Assembly (NCBI GenBank): GCA_002343485.1
Contig: DDST01000117.1
Span: forward strand, 1 to 22,394
Reading direction: 5' to 3'
Length of the DNA stretch: 22,394 bases
Source: Proteobacteria bacterium UBA2383
GTDB taxonomy: Bacteria; Pseudomonadota; Gammaproteobacteria; Competibacterales; Competibacteraceae
Shown here: piece by piece, positions 1 to 7,220 of the stretch
Position numbering within the stretch: position 1 is the first letter of the stretch
How the letters are laid out: each line of letters opens with the position of its first letter
Position numbers and translations under genes: made by a program
Notes under the pieces: generated by a model
Told to the model about the DNA's origin: nothing
What the model saw: the letters and a program-made list of their open reading frames with translations, nothing else
Database searches by the model: none

Positions 1-163
1 TATCTTTAGGTGAATACTCTCAAATTTTTTACTATAGAAAGCTTGAGGCTGGTGTTTTTGCATCCCCGATGGTTACGCATATTGTGACACTCAGAGGGGA
101 TTTGGGTTTGGTTATGAGTCACCCTATAACCTCGCTTTTTTCAATATTATCAACAAAGACCAC
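1..163. other. AT-rich left-edge DNA, no gene recognised
   Basis: This stretch is distinctly AT-rich compared with the rest of the window. One reading frame stays open into the transposase remnant at 164-373, but its residues here do not resemble a transposase or anything else I recognise. A weak inverted repeat (GGTTAT at 110-115, ATAACC at 126-131) is followed by six T at 135-140. It could be a poor terminator for whatever lies to the left, but the stem is only 6 bp and AT-rich. Confidence 0.4.
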
Positions 164-373
164 TTGTCTTGTGACAGCGGATTTCACTATATTGACGCGA
201 TGAATGCCAGGCTGGGTGACCATCAAATCCGTGGCTGGCGCGGCTGGCACCATCACATGACGCTGGTGATGATGGCGATGCTCTTCCTCCTGGAAGCGCG
301 TCAACTTCGCCAGCAGATTTACCTGTTGTTGCGTGGCTTTGATATGTGCTTCTTACAAAGAATAAATAAATAA
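164..373 (+). pseudogene. C-terminal remnant of an IS701/IS4-like DDE transposase
   Basis: The frame encodes about 69 residues. The segment from about residue 14 (MNARLGDHQIRGWRGWHHHM, then TLVMMAMLFLLEARQL) looks like the extreme C-terminus of IS701-group DDE transposases, where a GDYQVRxWxGWHHHMxLVMLAMLF-like segment precedes the end of the protein. Only this tail survives: the catalytic DDE residues, a plausible start codon and upstream protein are absent, and the usual last residues are replaced by an unrelated ending before the TAA. It is therefore a decayed, non-functional insertion-sequence relic. It stops 13 bp before the chemoreceptor start codon, so the insertion or its decay took place in that gene's upstream region. 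The family call rests on recalled motifs, not a search; recognisable homology starts near base 200. Confidence 0.6.
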
Positions 374-386
374 TAATGGGAGCAGT

Positions 387-2303
387 ATGATTATGTTTTT
401 TATTAAAAAGCTACCATTTTTATTCAAGGTTGTTAGCTTGAATATAGTGAGCTTAATACTGCTCGCAGGGTCAGTGAGTCTTGTTGTTTATTTGTTATTG
501 TACCGACACATTGAAAGCCAAGCGATTGCTAGACAAGATATTAATATGCGGGTCGCTTGGTCAGTCATCAAACAGAAAGGGACCGATTTTCGAATTACCG
601 ACGGGAAATTATTTTTTGGAGATCACGCCGTCAACGACAATTTTGATGTCGTTGATGAAATCAATAACTTATTGGGCATTACCGCAACGATCTTCATGGG
701 TGATACCCGTGTCTCGACCAATGTCCTGAAAGCAGACGGTTCACGCGCTGTTGGAACGAAACTGGATCCCGGTCCAGTCATGGATACCGTGCTGGGTAAG
801 GGGCAACCCTATCGAGGGGTAGCGGATATCCTTGGTGAGACCTATTTAACGGCCTATGACCCGATTAAAAATGCCGCTGGGGAGGTGATCGGTATCGCCT
901 ATACAGGTATTAAAAAAAGTGATTTTTTCTCAATTATTGACCAGTTACTTCTCGATATTTCAGGAGTTGTGTTGGGTATTGTTGTACTCCTGAGCGGCAT
1001 TACTTACCTGATCATCAGAAGTCTCATGCGCCCCATCGGCGGCGAGCCAGCGGAGATAGCGGCGCTTACTGGCCAGATTGCCGCAGGTGACTTGACGGTG
1101 CATTTTACCAATACCGGTAAGGAGACGGGGATTTATGCCACCATGCGCGACATGGCGACGCAGCTGAGAAAAATGGTGACCCAAGTCACCGAATCCACCT
1201 TGCAGGTGAGTTCCACTGCTACCCAAATCGCTCAAAGCAACGCCGACCTGGCACAGCGCACCGAGGAGCAAGCCGCCGCGCTGGAAGAAACCGCCACCTC
1301 GATGGAAGAGCTGACCAGCACGGTCAAGCAAAGTGCCGACAACGCAGGGCAAGCCGATCAACTGGCCAGCGCCGCCCGGTCGCAGGCCGAACAAGGCGGC
1401 CAGGTGGTCGACCAGGCGGTCGCCGCCATGAGCGCCATTCATCAGAGCAGCCGCAAGATTGGCGACATCATCGGCGTGATCGACGAAATCGCCTTCCAGA
1501 CCAACCTGCTGGCTTTGAATGCGGCGGTGGAAGCAGCACGGGCCGGCGAACAAGGGCGCGGCTTCGCCGTGGTCGCCGGCGAGGTACGCAAGCTGGCCCA
1601 GCGCAGCGCCGATGCCGCCAAGGAGATCAAGGCGCTGATCACCGACAGCGTCAGCAAGGTCAAGGACGGCAGCCAGTTGGTTGAGCAATCCGGCCAGACC
1701 CTGAAAGCGATCGTCACCGCCATCAAGAAAGTCAGCGACATCGTCGCCGAGATGGCAGCCGCTACCCGCGAGCAGGCCAGCGGCATCGAACAGATCAACC
1801 AAGCCATTCTGCAAATGGACCAGGCCACGCAGCAGAACGCGGCACTGGTCGAACAGACCACCACTACCAGCCAGTCCATGGGTGACCAATCCCGTAAACT
1901 GCAGGAGATGATGACGCGCTTCTTCAAGCTGGAACAGAGTACGTCAACCACCATCGATTTTACCTCGGCGGCGAATAAACACCTGGCCTGGAAGACACGG
2001 CTGCGGCGCTTTCTGAATGGCAAGGAGACATTGACCGAAGCGCAACTGACTTCGCATCGGGAATGCGATCTGGGGAAATGGATTTATTCGGGTGGTATGG
2101 AAAAATATGGACACCTCAATGAAATGCAGGCGATGGAAAAAGAACATGCCCAATTCCACACTCGGATCAAGACGCTGGTTTCTTTGAAAAAAGAAGGGAA
2201 GACCAATCAGGCTGAGGCGGAGCTGGCCCAGGTTGATCGGATGTCCGAGCACATCGTGGCACTCCTGAAAAAAGTGGCCTCTAAAGTGAGTGTTGCAGGG
2301 TAG
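387..2303 (+). CDS. Methyl-accepting chemotaxis protein, Cache sensor plus C-terminal CZB domain
   Basis: A membrane chemoreceptor that signals to the CheA/CheW complex. Of 638 residues, about 11-39 form a first membrane helix. About 40-180 form a periplasmic single-Cache-type sensor (features include GITATIF, DGSRAVGTKL and YDPIKNAAGEVIGIAYTG). A second membrane helix lies at about 187-210 and HAMP at about 211-262. The signalling coiled coil runs about 290-500, with the conserved hairpin tip at 363-405 (IDEIAFQTNLLALNAAVEAA and following). The C-terminus (about 525-598) matches the CZB zinc-binding domain, with candidate ligands H532, H557, C560 and H587. No C-terminal pentapeptide for CheR is present (it ends VSVAG). 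GGGAG just before the ATG acts as ribosome site; the second ATG at 393 is also possible. Base composition differs sharply between the sensor half (AT-rich) and the signalling half (GC-rich). The ligand is unknown. No che genes are nearby. Confidence 0.93.
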   Translation: MIMFFIKKLPFLFKVVSLNIVSLILLAGSVSLVVYLLLYRHIESQAIARQDINMRVAWSVIKQKGTDFRITDGKLFFGDHAVNDNFDVVDEINNLLGITATIFMGDTRVSTNVLKADGSRAVGTKLDPGPVMDTVLGKGQPYRGVADILGETYLTAYDPIKNAAGEVIGIAYTGIKKSDFFSIIDQLLLDISGVVLGIVVLLSGITYLIIRSLMRPIGGEPAEIAALTGQIAAGDLTVHFTNTGKETGIYATMRDMATQLRKMVTQVTESTLQVSSTATQIAQSNADLAQRTEEQAAALEETATSMEELTSTVKQSADNAGQADQLASAARSQAEQGGQVVDQAVAAMSAIHQSSRKIGDIIGVIDEIAFQTNLLALNAAVEAARAGEQGRGFAVVAGEVRKLAQRSADAAKEIKALITDSVSKVKDGSQLVEQSGQTLKAIVTAIKKVSDIVAEMAAATREQASGIEQINQAILQMDQATQQNAALVEQTTTTSQSMGDQSRKLQEMMTRFFKLEQSTSTTIDFTSAANKHLAWKTRLRRFLNGKETLTEAQLTSHRECDLGKWIYSGGMEKYGHLNEMQAMEKEHAQFHTRIKTLVSLKKEGKTNQAEAELAQVDRMSEHIVALLKKVASKVSVAG

Positions 2304-2330
2304 TGTCTTAGGCTAATTGGATAAATTGTA

Positions 2331-2460
2331 GAACCGAAGGCGGGTTAGGCGTTAGCCATAACCCGCCTTCGAGCTACCTCGGTTCAGTTCCGGCGGGTTA
2401 TGTCACGCTGCCCAACAATGCGCCAGGATGTTGGGCTTCACGGTGTTCAGCCCAACCTAC
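2331..2460. repeat. Two tandem sets of alternating inverted repeats (REP-like)
   Basis: The gap between the chemoreceptor and glpD holds ordered short repeats. GGCGGGTTA occurs direct at 2339-2347, inverted at 2359-2367 and direct again at 2392-2400. The first two sit inside perfect 13-bp arms (2335-2347 and 2359-2371) around an 11-nt loop, framed by GAACCGA (2331-2337) and TCGGTTC (2379-2385). Immediately after, GCCCAAC occurs direct at 2410-2416, inverted at 2430-2436 and direct at 2450-2456, so two alternative hairpins compete for the middle copy. No T-run follows on either strand. This resembles dispersed REP/MITE-like repeats of proteobacterial genomes, which often sit between convergent genes. 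It may also help end transcription from both sides. Confidence 0.7.
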
Positions 2461-2510
2461 TAAAAGCTCAATTCTATTCAGAAACGGTATAAGCTCAGGT
2501 GAAGCCGTCG

Positions 2511-4133
2511 TCACATGAACTCAGCCGGTTGTTCCTGAAAGTACTCATCGAATTTTTGCCGGGCTTGATCGCCGAACAGGATTTCGCACGCTTCCATCAA
2601 ACCTTCGGCGTTGCGGATATCCTCGCGGCGCATTACCAAGGCAATCTTGGAGCGCCGGCGCAGGAAATCTTCCAGCTTGACGATCATTTCCCGATGCTTG
2701 GCCAGTTGGATTTCGCAACGAAGATAACCGGTCCCCTTGATTAACACTTCCGCCTGATGCGGGTCCTCGCGAATTTCGGTCAGCAGTTCAAATGCCTGTT
2801 GATCGTAGCGCCGCCACAACCGGCTGCTGAGGCGCTCAATAGATTCTGGCACGGTGTAACTATCGAGATTCATCAATCGGGCTTGGTGCAGATATTCCTT
2901 ACGCACTGAGAGATGCGGTTCGCCATACCATGGACAATCCCGATGCGGCAAGGCGACGCCAAGCTGAGCAACAATGTCCGAAATTTCATCGCCGACACTG
3001 ATGCAGTTTGTCAGCTTACCGCCGAAGATGCTGAGATGCGCCTTGGCTCGATCAACGTCGATTTCATGTTTACGCGACAATCGGAACCAATCCTCAATGT
3101 TACCGTGACTCCAGGTTTTCACGACCAGTGGCCGCACCCCGCAACGCTCAGCAATGATATCGGCGCGAGTCAGTGGCCGATCACGATTCAGGTGCTTGTT
3201 GATGGTGTCGAGCATAAACTGGCGATCTTCATCGGTGACTCCGGTGAAAGGCGATTCCACCTGGATATCAGTGGTGCCGATGCAGCTGCGCATGCCCATC
3301 GGTATAACGAAGAACAGCCGTCCATCGTCAGCGAAGAAAGCCAGAATTCGTTGATGGCGGGTGATCCGGGGAACAATCAGATGGATGCCTTTGGAAAACA
3401 CATGGTGATATTTGGTCCGTTCGCCGGTCAGCGTGTTGTGATAGTCCACGAACGGACCGGCCGCGTTGATCAATACCTTAGAACGGATTTCTATCTTCCG
3501 GCTCTCGATGACATCCCGCGCCTGGGTGATCCAGAAATCACCTTCACGGCGTGCGCCAAGTGATTCCACATAGTTAGCGGCGATGCAGCCGCGATCCATC
3601 GACAAGCGCACGAACTGAAATACGAAACGAGCGTCACTATCGGGCAAGTAAGCATCGGAATACTCAAAACCACCAGCAGCATTCCGGGTGTTAACTACCG
3701 ATTCCTCGCGTTGAATAGTGCGTTTAGACAGCAGGCGCGGGGCTTGGGTAAAGCCATTCCCGAGCAGCCAATACATCCAGGTTCCTACCCACAGAAACAG
3801 TGGATGAAAGCGGAACCCGTGGTCAATGGTGGTGAAAAAACGGATTTCTCTGACGCGCGACGGGTAATTGCGCATGAGGTGATTGCGGCTCAGACACAGC
3901 TTGCGAACCAACGCATAATCCTGATTTTCTAGATACTTGATACCGCCCCAAACTAGATTCGATGATTGCTGGCTGGTGAAACCCGCGAAATCACGCTGAT
4001 CAATCAATGCCACCTGCGCACCCTTACCAGACAGGGCAGCGGCGGAAACTGCGCCGTTGATGCCGCCACCGACGATCAAGACATCGTAAACACCCTGCTT
4101 CAACTTTTGAATGTTGCTCTCGCGGAGTTGCAT
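2511..4133 (-). CDS. glpD: FAD-dependent glycerol-3-phosphate dehydrogenase
   Basis: Oxidises sn-glycerol-3-phosphate to dihydroxyacetone phosphate at the inner membrane and passes electrons to quinone. From the chosen start the protein has 540 residues. The N-terminal Rossmann FAD site is GGGING at 22-27, followed by the GlpD-typical segment TSQQSSNLVWGGIKYLE (about 53-69). A DAO catalytic domain follows (including GIHLIVPR, GTTDIQ and IFGGKLT) and a C-terminal DAO_C domain covers roughly the last 125 residues. The frame continues upstream to 4244, but the ATG at 4133 has a strong site (AAGGAG, 5 nt spacing) and begins where the family normally does, so I prefer it. The gene is divergent from the cobalamin operon. 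No glpK, glpF or glpR is visible, so it stands alone here and more likely serves lipid or glycerol-3-phosphate turnover than a dedicated glycerol operon; that role is inference. Confidence 0.93.
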   Translation of the reverse strand: MQLRESNIQKLKQGVYDVLIVGGGINGAVSAAALSGKGAQVALIDQRDFAGFTSQQSSNLVWGGIKYLENQDYALVRKLCLSRNHLMRNYPSRVREIRFFTTIDHGFRFHPLFLWVGTWMYWLLGNGFTQAPRLLSKRTIQREESVVNTRNAAGGFEYSDAYLPDSDARFVFQFVRLSMDRGCIAANYVESLGARREGDFWITQARDVIESRKIEIRSKVLINAAGPFVDYHNTLTGERTKYHHVFSKGIHLIVPRITRHQRILAFFADDGRLFFVIPMGMRSCIGTTDIQVESPFTGVTDEDRQFMLDTINKHLNRDRPLTRADIIAERCGVRPLVVKTWSHGNIEDWFRLSRKHEIDVDRAKAHLSIFGGKLTNCISVGDEISDIVAQLGVALPHRDCPWYGEPHLSVRKEYLHQARLMNLDSYTVPESIERLSSRLWRRYDQQAFELLTEIREDPHQAEVLIKGTGYLRCEIQLAKHREMIVKLEDFLRRRSKIALVMRREDIRNAEGLMEACEILFGDQARQKFDEYFQEQPAEFM

Positions 4134-4138
4134 GGCGG

Positions 4139-4144
4139 CTCCTT
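4139..4144 (-). promoter_or_regulatory. Ribosome binding site deciding the glpD start
   Basis: On the minus strand AAGGAG lies 5 nt before the ATG at 4133. It is the only strong Shine-Dalgarno site near the 5' end of this frame. It supports starting glpD here and not at the upstream in-frame codon at 4244. Confidence 0.75.
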
Positions 4145-4246
4145 CAGCAAAAGGACCAAAATGCTCCAACTCATCCTGACAGCTCACCCTATCCTGTTTG
4201 ATCCCAGTAGACCGGTTGATTGGTTGACTGGGTAAAAGACTCAATC

Positions 4247-4276
4247 ATGACAGGCCCGGTTTAAACCTCCTATAAT
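4247..4276 (+). promoter_or_regulatory. Putative sigma-70 promoter for the cobalamin operon
   Basis: ATGACA (4247-4252, five of six matches to TTGACA) is followed after 18 nt by a perfect TATAAT (4271-4276). Transcription would start near 4283, leaving a leader of about 34 nt before the cbiX ATG at 4317. That leader is too short to hold a cobalamin riboswitch. The element lies between the divergent glpD and cbiX genes. Confidence 0.55.
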
Positions 4277-4316
4277 TCTAATAATCCTGCTTTCGAACTT
4301 GAAGACGACACTGCCT

Positions 4317-5222
4317 ATGAATCAACCCTCTTCATCCGCCGTTTTGCTGATCGGCCACGGCACCCGGCTTGCTGCCGGTGTTGCCGAATTTCACAATCTG
4401 GCTAATCAATTGCAGCAGGCTCTGCCTGACCGTGTTTGCCTAGCAGGATTTTTAGAGCTGGTTGAACCCAGTGTGCCAGAGGCGCTGGAAACACTGCGGC
4501 AGCAAGGTTTCCAGCGTATCATCGCCTTGCCAGCATTCTTGATGGCGGCTGGCCATATCAAGAACGACATCCCGGCGATGCTCAATGCTTTTCAAGCGGA
4601 TCATCCAGAGATGACCATCACCTTCGGCGCAGATTTGGGTGTTCATCCGAACCTGTTGCAAGTCGCCCGTGAACGGATCGAGAGCATCGAGGCCGATTTT
4701 GGGCCGGATCATGACCGGCGGGAGACGTTGCTGATGGTCATTGGGCGCGGCAGTTCCGATCCCGACGCCAATTCCAACATCAGCAAGATCACCCGAATAC
4801 TGTGGGAAGGGATGGGTTTTGGCTGGGCGGAAACCGCCTATACCGCCGTTGCTGCACCGTTGATGGCCGACGCGCTGGAGCGAACGTACCGGCTTGGCTT
4901 CAAGCGGGTCATTGTCTTTCCATACTTACTATTCACTGGTCGATTGGTCGAACAAGTGCAGGCCACGGTCGCTGCTTATCAGGAGCACCATCCCGATGTG
5001 CAAGCATTCGTCGCACCCTATCTCAATGCCCATCCACGGGTGGTTGCAACCTTCTTGGAGCGGCTGAAAGAAGCCGAACAGGGCGCGGCGCACATGAACT
5101 GCCAGTTTTGCCCTTATCGTGGTCCCATCATTGGCCGTGAAGACTGGCAGGGTGCGCCGCAGACCGGGCATCATCATGACCATCACGATCACGGCCATCA
5201 CCATCACCATCACGATCACTAG
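4317..5222 (+). CDS. cbiX: Sirohydrochlorin cobaltochelatase, long form with Fe-S motif and His-rich tail
   Basis: Inserts cobalt into sirohydrochlorin (or its reduced form), the committing step of the early-cobalt cobalamin pathway. From the ATG at 4317 there are 301 residues; a TTG at 4299 is a less likely start. Two CbiX-type halves are visible. The first carries LLIGHGTR with H14 and LPAFLMAAGHI with H80, the expected metal-binding histidines. The second half starts MVIGRGSSDPD and has lost the equivalent histidine, as in other long CbiX proteins. The C-terminus has MNCQFC (260-265), matching the MXCXXC Fe-S motif described for Bacillus CbiX, then a run from about 285 made almost only of His, Asp and Gly. 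This tail probably binds or stores metal. It is the first gene of the operon, 106 bp before cobH. SirB or CbiK functions are alternatives, but length and tail favour CbiX. Confidence 0.9.
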   Translation: MNQPSSSAVLLIGHGTRLAAGVAEFHNLANQLQQALPDRVCLAGFLELVEPSVPEALETLRQQGFQRIIALPAFLMAAGHIKNDIPAMLNAFQADHPEMTITFGADLGVHPNLLQVARERIESIEADFGPDHDRRETLLMVIGRGSSDPDANSNISKITRILWEGMGFGWAETAYTAVAAPLMADALERTYRLGFKRVIVFPYLLFTGRLVEQVQATVAAYQEHHPDVQAFVAPYLNAHPRVVATFLERLKEAEQGAAHMNCQFCPYRGPIIGREDWQGAPQTGHHHDHHDHGHHHHHHDH

Positions 5223-5224
5223 AT

Positions 5225-5312
5225 TCGCCCTCACCTCCCGGCCTCTCTTCTGCTTGCGGGAGAGAAGCGAAATATTTCCTCACCCTAACCTCTTTCCCAT
5301 TGGACGAGATTA
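5225..5312. repeat. Dispersed CCCTCACC-type repeat, two degenerate copies with hairpin
   Basis: The cbiX-cobH gap carries two related segments, one beginning CCCTCACC near 5228 and the other CCTCACCCTAACC near 5279. They resemble the CCCTCACCCTAACCCTCTCCC repeat scattered through many proteobacterial genomes. The first includes a hairpin at 5244-5265 with 9 bp (two of them G-T) around a CTTG loop. No T-run follows, so it is unlikely to terminate transcription; it might reduce read-through or affect mRNA stability inside the operon. Confidence 0.5.
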
Positions 5313-5328
5313 GAAATCTGGAGCCACC

Positions 5329-5976
5329 ATGCCCCGCTTTGATTATCTTCGCGATCCCGACGAAATCGAACGCCAATCATTCGTGCAGATTCGCCAGCTC
5401 ACCGATTTGTCCCGCTTCGACCCTGACCAGCAACAAGTTGCCATGCGTCTGGTTCATACCTCGGGCGATCCAGGCATCGTCCACGATCTCCACTTCAGCC
5501 CCGGCGCAGTTGCAGCTGGGCTGGCAGCCTTGCAACAAAGCGCTAATGTCCTGTGCGATATCGAGATGGTCAGCCAAGGTATCAGCAAGCGCTATTTGCA
5601 AGGCCCTGTGCATTGTTTTCTGAATTCGCCCACAGTGGCCGAGCGTGCCCGCCAAACCGGTGAAACCCGCACCATGGTGGCGATGACCGAATGGCCGTTG
5701 TACTTGGCTGGCTCCATCGCCGTCATCGGTAACGCCCCGACTGCTTTGTTCCGCCTGCTCGACCTGCTAGATGAAGGGGGACCCCGTCCAGCGCTGATCA
5801 TTGGGATGCCTGTAGGTTTCATCAACGCCGCTGAATCCAAGCAAGCACTGTGGGATGTTGCCCCGGGCGAGTATCAGACACCCTGCATCACCCTGCTGGG
5901 CCGGCGTGGCGGTAGCAGCCTCGCCGCTGCGACGCTGAACGCTTTGGCGCGTATGGCCCGCGAGATTCGCTTTTGA
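5329..5976 (+). CDS. cobH: Precorrin-8X methylmutase (cobalt-precorrin-8 methylmutase)
   Basis: Moves the methyl group from C11 to C12 to form (cobalt-)hydrogenobyrinate; equivalent names are CobH and CbiC. The 215 residues match the family's usual length. MRLVHTSGDPGI contains H43, the position of the catalytic histidine in CobH. Other conserved stretches are NVLCDIEMVSQGI, the EWPLYLAGSIAVIGNAPTALFRL region, and GMPVGFINAAESK followed by the RGGSSLAAATLNAL region. GGAG stands 6 nt before the ATG. The stop overlaps the start of the next gene as TGATG, so the two are translationally coupled. As cbiX and cbiG are in the same operon, the substrate is probably the cobalt-containing intermediate, which would make cbiC the more accurate name. 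Confidence 0.93.
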   Translation: MPRFDYLRDPDEIERQSFVQIRQLTDLSRFDPDQQQVAMRLVHTSGDPGIVHDLHFSPGAVAAGLAALQQSANVLCDIEMVSQGISKRYLQGPVHCFLNSPTVAERARQTGETRTMVAMTEWPLYLAGSIAVIGNAPTALFRLLDLLDEGGPRPALIIGMPVGFINAAESKQALWDVAPGEYQTPCITLLGRRGGSSLAAATLNALARMAREIRF

Positions 5977-7220
5977 TGACCACTCTATCCGGCTGGACCG
6001 GCCCGCCGGTGCAGGTGATTGGCATGGGGATGGACGCTGGGATGCTAAGCCGGGCGGCGCGGGCGGCGCTGGAACAGGCGGAGCTGATCATCGGCGCGGC
6101 GGCGCACTTAGCCGCCTTCCCGGAATTGGCTGCCGAGAAAATCCCCTACCCCAGTCCAATGAGCGGTCTTCGGGATTTGCTGCACAGCCACGCCGGCCAG
6201 CGCATCACATTGCTGGCTTCCGGTGATCCGCTATTTTACGGTATCAGCACTACTCTGCTCCGCTCCTTTTTGCCAGAACATCTGCGCTTTCATCCGAACG
6301 TATCCAGTGTGCAAGCGGCATTTGCCCGTTTGGGCCGGCCCTGGCAACAAGCGCAAATGGTGAGTCTGCACGGACGGCCGCTCGCCAGTTTGCGCGCGGT
6401 GTTGCAAAACCACCGGCTGTACGCCCTGCTGACTGACCGGGAGAATTCGCCAATAGCAATCAGCCGGTTGCTGGTAGAAGCCGGCTTTCGTGAATCCGCG
6501 GTTTGGGTGGCGGAAAATCTCGGCGCAGCGGATGAGCGATTCCGCTATTTTCCCGCTGCTGATTTGGCAGGTGCTGAGATTGAGTTCTCTCCCCTGAACG
6601 TCGTCATTCTGGAAACCCGTGGGCCGGGCAAGGTATTGCCGGAATTTCCCGGCATTCCCGACGAACACTTCAGCACGGGCGCGGAGCCGGGCAAGGGCTT
6701 GCTCAGCAAGCGCGAGGTGCGGTTGACTATCCTCGCGCTTCTCGCCCCGCATGCTGGCGAAACCGGTTGGGACGTGGGCGCCGGTTGCGGGGGCGTGTCA
6801 GTCGAATGGGCGCGATGGAATCCACACGGCGAGGTATATGCCATCGAGCGTCACCCGGAACGGCTCGAACATCTTGGCATCAACCGCGAACGATTCGGGG
6901 TGGTGAATAACCTGCATATCGTCCCAGGCCACGCCCCGGAAGCACTGGCAGCGTTGCCCGACCCGCATGCCGTGTTCATCGGCGGCAGCAGCGGCAGTCT
7001 GCGCGAGATGCTGGAGGCAGTTTGGGCGCGGTTGTTGCCCGGCGGGCGGCTGGCCGCCAGCGCAGTGACTGAAGACAGCCGCGTGGATTTACATGGTTTT
7101 GCCGGTGACCGGGAAGCCTATTGGACTGAGTTGAGCATCGCCCGTAGCGAGCGGCTGGCCGGGCAGCGGGTGATGCGGCCATATCTGCCAGTGTTATTGA
7201 TGAAAATGGAGAAACCGTGA
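5976..7220 (+). CDS. cobL: Fused precorrin-6Y C5,15-methyltransferase / decarboxylase (CbiE-CbiT)
   Basis: A bifunctional enzyme that methylates C5 and C15 of the corrin ring and removes the C12 acetate carboxyl group. Of 414 residues, about 11-205 form the CbiE tetrapyrrole methylase (VIGMGMD near the start, LLASGDPLFYGI at 79-90). About 225-405 form the CbiT domain, a class I SAM methyltransferase with the motif DVGAGCGGVS from D266 and an acidic partner in YAIERHPERLEHL. Typical single CobL proteins have this order and length. The ATG at 5976 overlaps the cobH stop; a TTG directly before it is less likely. The stop again overlaps the next start (TGATG). The CbiT segment that begins FSTGAEPGKGLLSKREVR is typical. 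The CbiE-CbiT fusion is common and does not by itself separate the aerobic and anaerobic routes. Confidence 0.93.
   Translation: MTTLSGWTGPPVQVIGMGMDAGMLSRAARAALEQAELIIGAAAHLAAFPELAAEKIPYPSPMSGLRDLLHSHAGQRITLLASGDPLFYGISTTLLRSFLPEHLRFHPNVSSVQAAFARLGRPWQQAQMVSLHGRPLASLRAVLQNHRLYALLTDRENSPIAISRLLVEAGFRESAVWVAENLGAADERFRYFPAADLAGAEIEFSPLNVVILETRGPGKVLPEFPGIPDEHFSTGAEPGKGLLSKREVRLTILALLAPHAGETGWDVGAGCGGVSVEWARWNPHGEVYAIERHPERLEHLGINRERFGVVNNLHIVPGHAPEALAALPDPHAVFIGGSSGSLREMLEAVWARLLPGGRLAASAVTEDSRVDLHGFAGDREAYWTELSIARSERLAGQRVMRPYLPVLLMKMEKP

Noticed and set aside
110..140. Hairpin plus six T as an intrinsic terminator
   Set aside because: The stem is 6 bp and AT-rich, with a 10-nt loop. Too weak to call; mentioned only in the left-edge entry.
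234..262. TGGCAC resembling the -24 box of a sigma-54 promoter upstream of the chemoreceptor
   Set aside because: It lies in the transposase coding remnant and has no TTGCA/T box at the required spacing.
960..1889. 309-residue reading frame antisense to the chemoreceptor
   Set aside because: It mirrors the GC-rich signalling domain, is Leu/Gly/Asp-rich without any family pattern, and has no ribosome site. It is a shadow frame.
2913..3563. 216-residue plus-strand frame inside glpD
   Set aside because: It lies wholly within the conserved GlpD coding region on the other strand and shows no domain or ribosome site.
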